NCBI RefSeq assembly: GCF_003233655.1
Contig: NZ_CP029831.1
Span: 375,501-439,500 of the forward strand
Direction of reading: 5' to 3'
Length of the DNA: 64,000 bases
From: Azospirillum ramasamyi
GTDB lineage: Bacteria > Pseudomonadota > Alphaproteobacteria > Azospirillales > Azospirillaceae
The notes below the pieces were generated by a model. That model was given only the letters and a program-made list of their open reading frames with translations. It made no database searches and was not told the origin of the DNA. The position numbers were made by a program, and so were the translations under genes. Of this stretch, positions 8,136 through 17,275 are shown piece by piece. The number at the start of each line of letters is the position of its first letter. Position 1 is the first letter of the stretch.

Positions 8136-11100
8136 ATGATGGCCGGCTGTCTTTCCCGCCTGAACGCGCGCCTGCGGCGCGGCGCCCTTCCCGTCGTCCT
8201 GCTGGGCGCGCTCCTCTGCGGCGTGGCGGGGGCGTTCGCGGCCCGGCCGGCGCTGGCGGGCGACGCGTCCACCGGAGCGTTCCTCAGGATCGAGACAGGC
8301 GGCCACACCGCCCGCGTCAACCGGCTTGCCGCCGACGCGCAGGGCCGGCTGATCGCCACGGTTTCCAACGACAAGTCCCTGCGCCTGTGGGCGCGCGACG
8401 GCGGGGAGCCGCTGGGCGTCCTGCGCGTGCCGATGGAGGCGGGGGACGAGGGCGCGCTCTATGCCGTGGCCCTGTCGGCCGACGGGTCGCTGGCGGTCGC
8501 CGCCGGCAACACCGGGTCGAGCTGGGGCGACGGCGTCACGCTCTATCTGTTCGACGTCAAGGCGCAGCGGCTGAAGGCCCGGCTTCCGGGACAGCCGCAG
8601 GTGCTGAACGATCTCGCCTTCTCGCCCGACGGGCGCTTCGTCGCCGGGGCCTTCGGCGGCACCGCCGGCATCCGCGTGTGGGACAGTTCCAGCTTCAGGC
8701 TGGTCGCCGAGGACACCGCCTATGAGGCGCGGGTGTCGGCGCTGGCCTTCGCGCCCGACGGGCGGCTCGCCACCGCATCCTTCGACGGCAACGTCCGTCT
8801 CTACGACGCCGCCTTCAAGCCGAAGACCAAGCGCAAGCCGGGCAAGGGCGTGCCCTATTCGGTCGCCTTCTCGCCGGATGGGGCGCTGCTGGCGGTCGGC
8901 TATGCCGATCGGGCGCAGGTCGACGTGCTTGCCGCCGCCGATCTGAAGACGCGCCACAGCGCCAAGACCACCGGGGTCACCGGCGGCAGCTTCGCCGCGG
9001 TCGCCTGGGACGGCGCGGCGCTGGTCGCCGCCGGCACCGCGACGGTGGACGGCAGGCGCAACGTGGTGCGGCGCTGGGCCGATGCCGGCAAGGGGGCCTA
9101 CACCGACACGCCCGCCGCGCGCGATTCCGTGACCCATCTGCTGGCCCTGCAGGGCGGCGGGGTCGCCTTCGCCGCCGCCGATCCGGGATGGGGCGTGATC
9201 GACCCGGCCGGCCGGCTGCAGTTCGCCCGCATGGGCGACGTCGCCGATTACCGCGACATCCATCTCGGCCGTTTCGGCCTGTCCGACGATGGGCTGGTGC
9301 TGGAATTCGGCATGGAGCAGGGCGGCCAGCGGCCGATGCGCTTCGACGTGCTGGCCCGCAGCCTGACCCCGGCGCCGGATGGGCTGCCCGGCCTCGCCCG
9401 GCCGGCGGCGGAAGGCCCGGGCATCGGCGTTTCCGACTGGCGCAACACCCGCACCCCCAAGGTCAATGGCCAGCCGGTGAAGCTGGACAGCGGCGAATGG
9501 GCGCGCAGCGTCACGGTCCTGGGCAAGGAGCGCCGCGTCCTGCTGGGCGGGGAGTTCAGCCTGCGCCTGCTCGATTCCGCCGGGGCGGAGCTTGCCCGCG
9601 CCGAGGTGCCGGCGGCGGTGTGGGGCGTCGTCGCCTCCGCCGACGAGCGCGTCGCCGTGGCGGCGCTGGGCGACGGCACGCTGCGCTGGTACGCGCTGTC
9701 CGGCGGTGCCCGTCCGCTGGAGGAGCTGGCGGCGCTGTTCCCGCACCGCGACGGCCGCCGCTGGGTCCTGTGGACTCCCGAGGCCTTCTTCGACCATTCC
9801 GAAAGCGGCGGCGAGACCCTGGTCGGCTTCCACCTGAACGACCCGAAGAAGAAGGGCAGCCAGTGGGTCGAGTTCAAGCAGGTCTACCGCGTGTTCAACG
9901 CCCCCGAACTGGTGCGCGCCAAGCTGCAGCAGACCGGACAGGCGGAGATCGCCGCGCGGCTGTCCGCCATCGGAGACATCCGCCTGCTGACCCAGCGCCG
10001 CCCGCAGGTGACCTTGCTGGATTACTGCACCGTGCCCGCCGCCAGCCGCGGTCTGGCGCTCGGCACCGGCGCGACGGAAGCCGCGGCGGCGCCCGTGGTG
10101 GCCGCGACCGTTCCCACGACCATTCCGACGGCCGCGGAAACCTGCCATCCGCTCGACATGACGCCGGTCAGCCGCGCCTTCGCGCGCGCCAAAGAACCGG
10201 CACCCGCCCCGCAGGCGGCGCCCCAGGCCTCCGCCAAGCCCGCGCCGCAGGGACAGGAGCTTGACGTCGCGGCGGAGGAGCCGCGCCTGTCGGTCACTCT
10301 GCCCGAGGGGATCGGGTCGGTGCGGCTGCGCTACCGGCTGGCCGACACCGGCGGCGGCATCGGCTCGGTCGACCTGTTCCGCAACGGCCGCAACGTCAGC
10401 GGCCAGGACACCTCCCGCGCCTTCGCGCGCGCCAAGGAACCGGCGCCGGCCGCCCAGCCGGCCCCGCAGCCCGTCCCTCAGCCCGAGCCCGCGGCCGGCG
10501 CCACGCCAGCGGATACCGGCAAGGACCAGCCTCCGCCGCCGGAGGAGCGCGTCAGCACCGTTCGCCTCGATCCCGGCAGCAACCGGGTGCAGATCCGCGC
10601 CTACAACGGCAGCGACGCGATCTACGAGCACTCGCCGCTGGTCGATTTCGTGCTGCCCAAGCCGGAGTTGACGGCGGTGGCGGCGGCGGCAGGCGGCAAG
10701 GCGGCCGATGGCGTGGCGGAGCGCGCCGCACCGGCCAAGCCGCGGCTGATCACCTTCGTCGTCGGCATCGACAACTACCGGCCGGAGGGCACGCAGCTGC
10801 GCTTCGCCCGCGCCGACGCCTCCTCCTTCGCCGAGGCGCTGAGCGGCCGGATTCCCGCCGGCTACGATCGGGAGCAGTCACTGGCCCTGTCGAAGGCGCT
10901 CTATGACGAGCAGGCGAGCCGCGACGCCGTCATCGCCGGGCTGGAGGATCTCGCCGCCAACGCGCGGGAGGAGGATACCGTCGTCCTCTACCTCGCCGGC
11001 CATGGCGTGATCGTGCCGTCGCCGAAGGAACCGTCGGTCAGGCTCTACCATTTCGTCACCCAGAACGTGACCGCCGCCACCCCCCAGGCGATCGGCGAGC

Positions 11101-11516
11101 AGGGCCTGTCCGAGAAGGAGCTGAACCGGCTGGTCAGCGCCATTTCCGCCCGCAACGTGCTGGTGATGCTCGACACCTGCCATTCCGGCGCGGTGTCGGC
11201 GGGCACGGTGGACAAGCTGTACCAGGACATGGGGCAGCGCTACCTGCTGGCCGCCTCATCGGAGCAGGAGGAGGCGCTGGACAGCTATGACGGCCGCAAC
11301 GGCATCTTCGCCCATGCGGTGCTGGAGGGGCTGAAGGGCAAGGCGCTGCTGCCGGGGGACGAGGCGATCTACAACCTCACGCTCGGCCAGTATGTGAACC
11401 GCGCGGTGCCGCGTCTGGCGCGCGAGAAGAATTGGAACCAGTCCGCCATCTTCAAGACCGGCGGCAACGAGCTGAACCCCTTCCCGCTGGCGGCGCCGCA
11501 GCCCGGCCAGCCTTGA
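8136..11516 (+). CDS. exported WD40-repeat caspase-like protein
   Basis: A 1126-aa protein with a signal peptide or anchor (hydrophobic run around residues 17-41, then ARPALAGDAS). Residues ~50-560 contain WD40-type blades, seen in recurring patterns such as LAFSPDGRFVAGAFGG, LAFAPDGRLATASFDG and VAFSPDGALLAVGYAD. Residues ~650-800 are Pro/Ala-rich linkers with two copies of SRAFARAKEPAPA 243 bp apart. Residues ~870-1115 are a caspase domain starting LITFVVGIDNYRP, with catalytic His956 (LAGHGV) and Cys1015 (LDTCHSGA). Such proteins occur as fused sensor-protease units; here it probably acts in the periplasm beside the T6SS. The ATG pair at 8136 gives the best signal sequence. A longer in-frame extension upstream overlaps the lipoprotein gene and is rejected. 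Confidence 0.85.
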   Translation: MMAGCLSRLNARLRRGALPVVLLGALLCGVAGAFAARPALAGDASTGAFLRIETGGHTARVNRLAADAQGRLIATVSNDKSLRLWARDGGEPLGVLRVPMEAGDEGALYAVALSADGSLAVAAGNTGSSWGDGVTLYLFDVKAQRLKARLPGQPQVLNDLAFSPDGRFVAGAFGGTAGIRVWDSSSFRLVAEDTAYEARVSALAFAPDGRLATASFDGNVRLYDAAFKPKTKRKPGKGVPYSVAFSPDGALLAVGYADRAQVDVLAAADLKTRHSAKTTGVTGGSFAAVAWDGAALVAAGTATVDGRRNVVRRWADAGKGAYTDTPAARDSVTHLLALQGGGVAFAAADPGWGVIDPAGRLQFARMGDVADYRDIHLGRFGLSDDGLVLEFGMEQGGQRPMRFDVLARSLTPAPDGLPGLARPAAEGPGIGVSDWRNTRTPKVNGQPVKLDSGEWARSVTVLGKERRVLLGGEFSLRLLDSAGAELARAEVPAAVWGVVASADERVAVAALGDGTLRWYALSGGARPLEELAALFPHRDGRRWVLWTPEAFFDHSESGGETLVGFHLNDPKKKGSQWVEFKQVYRVFNAPELVRAKLQQTGQAEIAARLSAIGDIRLLTQRRPQVTLLDYCTVPAASRGLALGTGATEAAAAPVVAATVPTTIPTAAETCHPLDMTPVSRAFARAKEPAPAPQAAPQASAKPAPQGQELDVAAEEPRLSVTLPEGIGSVRLRYRLADTGGGIGSVDLFRNGRNVSGQDTSRAFARAKEPAPAAQPAPQPVPQPEPAAGATPADTGKDQPPPPEERVSTVRLDPGSNRVQIRAYNGSDAIYEHSPLVDFVLPKPELTAVAAAAGGKAADGVAERAAPAKPRLITFVVGIDNYRPEGTQLRFARADASSFAEALSGRIPAGYDREQSLALSKALYDEQASRDAVIAGLEDLAANAREEDTVVLYLAGHGVIVPSPKEPSVRLYHFVTQNVTAATPQAIGEQGLSEKELNRLVSAISARNVLVMLDTCHSGAVSAGTVDKLYQDMGQRYLLAASSEQEEALDSYDGRNGIFAHAVLEGLKGKALLPGDEAIYNLTLGQYVNRAVPRLAREKNWNQSAIFKTGGNELNPFPLAAPQPGQP

Positions 11517-11537
11517 GCGGGCATCCCGGCCGGACCG

Positions 11538-11564
11538 GCGCGGCGGCGGGACATTCCGCCGCGC
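11538..11564 (+). terminator. GC-rich hairpin after WD40-caspase gene
   Basis: A 9-bp perfect stem (11538-11546 with 11556-11564) lies 21 bp after the stop codon of the WD40-caspase gene and before tssL. No T-tract follows, so intrinsic termination is only possible, not clear. Confidence 0.4.
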
Positions 11565-11659
11565 ATCCCCCGGATTTGCCTGCTAAAATGGGTGGATAAA
11601 GGTCGATTAGTTCGTTCACAGTATTTTCAAAACAGGGGCCGGACCGCTTTCAGGACGGC

Positions 11660-13060
11660 ATGCGGATCGGGGTGGACATGCAAGGCGGCGATCAGTTTGG
11701 CGGCACGCCCGGACCGGAGACGGAACGCACGGTTCTGATGCCGACGCCGGGTGGCCGGCGCGCATCCGGTGCTTCCCATGGGGAGCCGTCCGCCGCTGCG
11801 CGGGTGGAGGCCGTCGGCGTTCCGGGACCGGCGCTGGCCGGCATCTTCGCCGCCCGTTCGCCGCTTGCCGCCGCCGCCTCTCCCGTGCTGCTGCTGGCGG
11901 CGCGGCTGAACGACGTGACCGGGGTGCCGGACCTGGAATCGCTGCGCCAGCGGGTGATTTCCGCCCTGCGCGACTTCCAGAATTGGGTGACCAAGTCCGG
12001 CATGGAGCCGGCGACCCAGGCGACCGCGCATTACGCGCTCTGCGCCCTGATCGACGACATCGTGCTGAACTCGCAATGGGGCAGCCAGAGTTCCTGGACG
12101 CGCCAGAACGTCACCAGCATGTTCCACAGGAACGTGGTCGGCGGCGACCAGTTCTATGACCGGCTCGCCTCCGCCCGGCAGGATCCGGGCAAATACGGCG
12201 ACCTGCTGGAGCTGATGTATCTCTGCCTGTCGCTGGGCTTCCGCGGCCGTTACCGCGTCGCCGGCCGCCAGGACAGCGAGCATGCCCGCATCCGCGAGGA
12301 CGTCTACAACATCCTGGTCAAGCATCGCGGCTACGCCGACCGCATCCTCTGCCCCAACGCGGCGGCGCTGGCGATGGACTATCGCCCGCCGCGCAGTTCG
12401 CTGCCGGTCTGGGTGGCCGGGGCCGGCACGGCGCTGTTCCTGCTGCTGCTGTTCCTGGCCTTGAGCTTCCTGCTGAACGGTGCGTCCGACCGGCTGTTCG
12501 CCGGCATGGGCGGCCTGCCGCCGCATGGCGGCGTGGTGATCGAGGCGCCGGCCCCGGTCAAGCTGGCGGAGGCCGCGCCGCCGCCGCCGCAGATCGCGCC
12601 CCCGCCCCCGCCGCAGACCACCCAGGTCCAGCGCGTGCGCAAGTTCCTGGAGCCGGAGATCGCCGAAGGGCTGGTCGAGGTGACGGAGGACGCGCTGTCG
12701 ATCACCGTGCGCATGCGCGGCAGCAACCTGTTCGCCAGCGGCAGCGCCAGCCTGAACGACAAGGTGCGGGGATCGGTCCTGCGCGTCGGCCGCGCCGTGG
12801 CGGAGGAGCCGGGCGCGGTGCTGATCACCGGCCACACCGACAATGTGCCGATGACCGGCGGCGGCCGGCTGCGCTTCCCGTCGAACTGGCACCTGTCGAA
12901 GGCCCGCGCCGAATCGGTGTTGGCGGAGTTCGAGCCGCTCTTCGCCGACAAGTCCCGCCTGAAGGCGGAGGGCAAGTCCGATACCGAGCCGGTGGCGTCC
13001 AACGACACCCCCGAAGGCCGGGCGGCGAACCGCCGGATCGACATCATCCTCAGGAAGTGA
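11660..13060 (+). CDS. tssL: T6SS membrane-complex protein TssL with OmpA-like domain
   Basis: A 466-aa fusion of a DotU/IcmH domain with a peptidoglycan-binding OmpA domain. Residues ~65-245 are the cytoplasmic DotU part (for example AHYALCALIDDIVLNSQWG). A single membrane helix lies at ~249-272, followed by a Pro-rich linker. Residues ~330-465 are OmpA-like, with ITGHTDNVPM and GRAANRRIDIILRK as the binding-site signatures. TssL anchors the type VI secretion membrane complex with TssM and TssJ; the OmpA tail fixes it to the cell wall. A second ATG six codons in is an alternative start. The tssM gene follows after 94 bp. No tssJ lipoprotein gene is adjacent. Confidence 0.92.
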   Translation: MRIGVDMQGGDQFGGTPGPETERTVLMPTPGGRRASGASHGEPSAAARVEAVGVPGPALAGIFAARSPLAAAASPVLLLAARLNDVTGVPDLESLRQRVISALRDFQNWVTKSGMEPATQATAHYALCALIDDIVLNSQWGSQSSWTRQNVTSMFHRNVVGGDQFYDRLASARQDPGKYGDLLELMYLCLSLGFRGRYRVAGRQDSEHARIREDVYNILVKHRGYADRILCPNAAALAMDYRPPRSSLPVWVAGAGTALFLLLLFLALSFLLNGASDRLFAGMGGLPPHGGVVIEAPAPVKLAEAAPPPPQIAPPPPPQTTQVQRVRKFLEPEIAEGLVEVTEDALSITVRMRGSNLFASGSASLNDKVRGSVLRVGRAVAEEPGAVLITGHTDNVPMTGGGRLRFPSNWHLSKARAESVLAEFEPLFADKSRLKAEGKSDTEPVASNDTPEGRAANRRIDIILRK

Positions 13061-13154
13061 GCGGAACCGCCCCGCACAGGGGCGGCGCCAGCGGCCGGCA
13101 GGGACGCCGATTAGGCGAAGACGCCGAAAGAAGATCAGGGACAGGGGTATCGGA

Positions 13155-16100
13155 ATGAGTCGGCTGACCGCCATCTTGCTCTCCCGCGCAGTGTTGGGCT
13201 TCGTCGGTGCGGCGATCGCGGCGGCGCTGATCGCGCTGCTGGCGCCGCTGGCCGGGCTGGAGATGCCCTGGCTGGCCGTGGCCGCCGCCGTGCCCTTCCC
13301 GATCCTGGCCGTCGTGCTGGTCCTGCTGAAGCGCCGCGACGCCAAGGCCGAGGAGCGGATGACGGCGGAGCTGACCGGCGGCGCCGACGCGGCCCGCATG
13401 GCGGCCATGGACCAGGCCGACGAGGTCGCCGGCCTGCGCAAGACCTTCGCCGACTCCCTCGCCCTGCTGAAGGCCGGACGCAAGCAGCGGGGGCTGGGCG
13501 ACGGCTATCTCTACGGCACCCCCTGGTACGTCATCATCGGCCCGCCCGGCGCCGGCAAGACCACGGCGCTGCTGAAGAGCGGCCTGAACTTCCCGCTGGC
13601 CGACCAGACCGGGGCCAAGCCGCTGAAGGGCGTCGGCGGCACCCGGCAATGCGACTGGTGGTTCGCCGACGAGGCGATCTTCCTCGACACCGCCGGGCGC
13701 TACACCACCCAGGACAGCCACGAGGCGGTCGACCAGACCGGCTGGGGCGCCTTCCTGAAGCTGCTGAAGGACGCGAGGTCGCGCCAGCCGATCAACGGCG
13801 TGCTGGTGGCGATGGCGGTTCCCGACCTCGCCGCCGCCGGGCCGGAGGAGCGGGCGCAGCATGCCGCCGCCATCCGCCGCCGCCTGCGCGAGCTGTACGA
13901 GACCCTGAAGGTCAAGGCGCCGGTCTATCTGCTGCTGACCAAGGCCGATCTGATCGCCGGCTTCAACGAGTTCTTCCACGACCTGAACCGGGACGAGCGC
14001 CGGCAGATCGTCGGCGTCACCCTGCCGGCATCCGAAAGCGAGTTGGGCGATGCCGGCATGGCGACGCTGGGCAGCGAGTTGGACGGCATCGCCGGCCGGC
14101 TGTCCGCCCGCGCCGTCGACCGCATCCAGCAGGAGCATGCGCAGGAGCGCCGGGGCGCCATCTTCGCCTTCCCGTCGCAGCTGGCCTCGCTGAAGGAGCC
14201 GCTGCTCGATTTCGTCGCCGCCGCCTTCAAGGCCAACCGCTACGAGCCGGCGCTGCGGCTGCGCGGCATCTATTTCACCAGCGGCACCCAGGAAGGCACG
14301 CAGATCGACCGGCTGATCGGCGGGCTGGCCGAGAGCTTCGGCCTGCCGGCGGCGCCCTTCCGCGGCGGCGCCGTCGCCGCCGGGCAGCAGCGCAGCTATT
14401 TCCTCGGCGGGCTGCTGAACGATCTGGTGTTCCGCGAGGCCAATCTCGTCGGCTTCGACCCGGCGGCGGAACGGCGGCGCATCTGGATCCCGCGCATCGC
14501 CTACAGCCTGTTCGGGCTGGTCACCGTCGCCGCCACCGCCGCCTGGGTCGCCAGCTATCTCGGCAATGCCGGGCTGATCGACCGCGAACAGCAGGCGGTC
14601 GACGCCTATCGCCCGAAGGCGGAGGCGCTGGCCGCCGGCACCGTCGCCGACGACGACATCCGCCGCGTGCTGCCGGTGCTGAACGAGCTGCGCGCCCTGC
14701 CGGCCGGTCACGACACGCTGGCGCTGAAACAGAAGCTGGCGCTCGATTTCGGGCTCTACCAGGGCGACAAGCTGGAGGAGGCCGGCGACGCGCTCTATCG
14801 CCGCGCCGTGAACGGGCTGCTGGTGCCGCGCATGCTGGTGCGGGTGCAGCGCGACCTGCGCGACCGGCTGGTCGCCGACGACGCCCCGGCGGTGGAAGCG
14901 CTGCTGCGGCTCTACCTGACGCTGGGCGGCGCCGGGCCGGTCAATGGCGAGGAGGTGAAGGCCTGGACCGCCGGCTGGCTGCGCCGCGTCTCGCCCCCGC
15001 CGGGCGAGGACGAGACCAAGGCGCTCTTCGGCCACATCGACGCCGGGCTCGGCGCCCCCGCCGGCCTGCCGAAGATCAATCTGGATGCCGAACTGATCCG
15101 CCAGTCGCGCGAGGTTCTGGCCCGCACGCCGCTGGCCGCCCGCGCCTATGCCGCCGTCCGCGACGGCGAGGCGGCGCGCAAGCTGCCGGAATGGCGCCCG
15201 ACCGATCAGGCCGGGCCGGAAGGCGACCGGGTGTTCCGCCGCTCCTCCGGCGCGCGGCTCAGCGACGGCATCCCGGGCTTCTACACCCAGCAGGGATTCA
15301 CCACGGTGATGCTGCCGGGCCTGCCCGGCGCGGCGCAGTCGGTGCGGGATCTCAGCTGGCTGCTCGGGCCCCCGCGTGGGGAAGAGGCCGGGCCGGAGCT
15401 GGAAACGGCGGCGCTGACCCTGTATCTGCGCGACTATGCCGGGCGCTGGGACGCCCTGCTGAACGACATCGCGCTGGTGCCGGCGGCCAACCCGCAGGCG
15501 CTGGGCGAAGAGGTCAACATCCTGTCCGGCCGCAACTCCCCCCTGCAGAAGCTGCTGGCGGCCGTGGCGAACGAGACGACGCTGCAGCGCGTGCCGGAGG
15601 CGCCGGCCGGCGCCGCTCCGGCGGTGGCCGCCCTGGCCGCGGCGGTCGCCGACAGCGGCGTCGCCAGGCTGGTCACACAGATGGTGGACGACCGTTTCCG
15701 CCCGCTGAACGACTTCACCCGCAACAGCGGCAATGCCCGGCTGGAGGAGCTGCTGCGCCAGCTGGAGGGCGTGCATGCGGTGCTGGCGCGGCTGTCGCTC
15801 GGCTCCGGCGGCGGGCAGAAGCTGTTCGATCTGGCGGCCACCGGCGGCGGCGAGGTGTTCCAGAAGCTCGCCACCGACATGGCCTATTACCCGCAGCCGG
15901 TGCGCCGCTGGACCGAGGAGCTGGTGGAGCAGGGCACGGCACGGACGCTGAGCGGGGCACGGACGCAGATCAACGCCGAATGGCAGAGCACGGTGCTGCC
16001 CTGGTGCCGCCGCGCGCTCGACAACCGCTATCCCTTCGTCAAGGGCGCCTCGGCCGATGTCGGCATGGACGATTTCGCCCGGCTGTTCGCCCCCGGCGGG

Positions 16101-16664
16101 CTGATCGACGCCTTCTTCGCCAACCGGCTGCGCCCCTTCGTCGACACCACGCGGGAGCCCTGGCGCTGGCAGCCGTCGGCCGCCGATCTCGGCATTCCGG
16201 CCTCGGTGCTGCCGGCCTTCCAGCATGCGGCGATGATCCGCGACGCCTTCTTCCCCGACGGCGGCCGGGTGCCGTCCCTGCGCTTCGAACTGCGCCCGAC
16301 CTATCTCGGCGCCGGGGTGGAGCAGGTGGATCTGGACATCGACGGCCAGCGCATGACCTTCGCCCGCACCGCGACGCTGGCGCAGGGGCTGCAATGGCCG
16401 AAGCCGGGCGGGGCGGGCGACCTGCGCGTCACCTTCACCGGCCAGCCGACCGAGCCGCCGGAGATGACCCAGCGCACCGGCAGCTGGGCATGGTTCCGCA
16501 CGCTGGACGCCAACCGGGGCCGCAAGGGGTCGGTGCCCGACCGCATCCCGCTGAGCTTCGGCGCCGCCGGCAAGTCGGCGAGCTTCGACGTGCGGATGAC
16601 CAGCGCGGTCAATCCCTTCTCGATCCGCGACCTCAAGGACTTCCGATGCCCGGACAGCCTGTGA
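13155..16664 (+). CDS. tssM: T6SS membrane-complex protein TssM (IcmF)
   Basis: A 1169-aa inner-membrane protein, the usual TssM length. Two N-terminal hydrophobic segments (residues ~10-50) are followed by a cytoplasmic NTPase domain with Walker A GPPGAGKTT (Lys135) and the DTAGRY Walker B-like stretch; the P-loop is intact, which is not true of all TssM proteins. A third membrane helix lies near residue 455 (YSLFGLVTVAATAAWVASYL), and the long periplasmic part runs to the C terminus. Together with TssL and TssJ it forms the envelope-spanning base of the type VI machine. Its 3' end overlaps the start of tagF by 19 bp, so the genes are translationally linked. Confidence 0.93.
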   Translation: MSRLTAILLSRAVLGFVGAAIAAALIALLAPLAGLEMPWLAVAAAVPFPILAVVLVLLKRRDAKAEERMTAELTGGADAARMAAMDQADEVAGLRKTFADSLALLKAGRKQRGLGDGYLYGTPWYVIIGPPGAGKTTALLKSGLNFPLADQTGAKPLKGVGGTRQCDWWFADEAIFLDTAGRYTTQDSHEAVDQTGWGAFLKLLKDARSRQPINGVLVAMAVPDLAAAGPEERAQHAAAIRRRLRELYETLKVKAPVYLLLTKADLIAGFNEFFHDLNRDERRQIVGVTLPASESELGDAGMATLGSELDGIAGRLSARAVDRIQQEHAQERRGAIFAFPSQLASLKEPLLDFVAAAFKANRYEPALRLRGIYFTSGTQEGTQIDRLIGGLAESFGLPAAPFRGGAVAAGQQRSYFLGGLLNDLVFREANLVGFDPAAERRRIWIPRIAYSLFGLVTVAATAAWVASYLGNAGLIDREQQAVDAYRPKAEALAAGTVADDDIRRVLPVLNELRALPAGHDTLALKQKLALDFGLYQGDKLEEAGDALYRRAVNGLLVPRMLVRVQRDLRDRLVADDAPAVEALLRLYLTLGGAGPVNGEEVKAWTAGWLRRVSPPPGEDETKALFGHIDAGLGAPAGLPKINLDAELIRQSREVLARTPLAARAYAAVRDGEAARKLPEWRPTDQAGPEGDRVFRRSSGARLSDGIPGFYTQQGFTTVMLPGLPGAAQSVRDLSWLLGPPRGEEAGPELETAALTLYLRDYAGRWDALLNDIALVPAANPQALGEEVNILSGRNSPLQKLLAAVANETTLQRVPEAPAGAAPAVAALAAAVADSGVARLVTQMVDDRFRPLNDFTRNSGNARLEELLRQLEGVHAVLARLSLGSGGGQKLFDLAATGGGEVFQKLATDMAYYPQPVRRWTEELVEQGTARTLSGARTQINAEWQSTVLPWCRRALDNRYPFVKGASADVGMDDFARLFAPGGLIDAFFANRLRPFVDTTREPWRWQPSAADLGIPASVLPAFQHAAMIRDAFFPDGGRVPSLRFELRPTYLGAGVEQVDLDIDGQRMTFARTATLAQGLQWPKPGGAGDLRVTFTGQPTEPPEMTQRTGSWAWFRTLDANRGRKGSVPDRIPLSFGAAGKSASFDVRMTSAVNPFSIRDLKDFRCPDSL

Positions 16665-17275
16665 TGGGCCAGCCTGTGATCGGGCAGGCGGGCTGCTTCG
16701 GCAAGCTGCCGGCGCGGGGGGACTTCCTGCTGCGCGGGCTGCCGCGCAGCTTCGCCGATCCTTGGCACGACTGGCTGCTCGACGGGTTGCAGGCCAGCCG
16801 CGCGGCGCTGGGCGAGGGGTGGATGGGCCGCTACCTCAACGCGCCGATCTGGCGCTTTGTGCTGGAGGCCGGGGTCTGCGGGCCGCAGGCGGCGGCGGGC
16901 GTGATGATGCCCAGCGTCGACAAGGCCGGACGGCAGTTTCCGCTGGCGCTGGCCGCCCTGCTCGCGCCCGGCCGGAGCGCCGCCGGGGCCGAATCCGATG
17001 CCGCATGGTTCGAGGCGGCGGAGGAACTGGCCCTGTCCGTCCTGACCCACACGCTGGATGTGGAGGCCTTCGTCGGCTCCGTCGCCGCACTCTCGGTTCC
17101 GCAGCCGGTGTCGCAGCCGGTTCCGCAGCCGTCCGCTGCGGCGCCTTTCACCGGCGCCCGCTGGTGGACGCTGGGCGGGGAGGGCGTGGCGGAGCAGGGC
17201 TTCACCACCGCCGGCCTGCCGCCGTCCGCATCCTTCGTCGATTTCCTGACCGGCCGTGCCAAGGAGGAGGCTTGA
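16646..17275 (+). CDS. tagF: T6SS-associated protein TagF (DUF2094)
   Basis: A 209-aa protein beginning MPGQPVMGQPVIGQAGCFGK, with the family hallmark GCFGKLPARGDFLLRGLP near the N terminus and FPLALAALLAPG further on. TagF proteins repress type VI assembly after translation, working with the PpkA/PppA/FHA phosphorylation pathway in Pseudomonas. The presence of an FHA protein and a kinase downstream agrees with that role. The start overlaps the tssM end by 19 bp and the stop overlaps the vgrG start, so translation is coupled at both ends. A Pro/Gln/Val repeat (QPVSQPVPQP) near residue 155 is probably a flexible linker. Confidence 0.85.
   Translation: MPGQPVMGQPVIGQAGCFGKLPARGDFLLRGLPRSFADPWHDWLLDGLQASRAALGEGWMGRYLNAPIWRFVLEAGVCGPQAAAGVMMPSVDKAGRQFPLALAALLAPGRSAAGAESDAAWFEAAEELALSVLTHTLDVEAFVGSVAALSVPQPVSQPVPQPSAAAPFTGARWWTLGGEGVAEQGFTTAGLPPSASFVDFLTGRAKEEA

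Noticed and set aside
13050..16394. A 1114-codon frame antisense to tssM
   Set aside because: Same kind of shadow; tssM has intact motifs and expected length on the plus strand.
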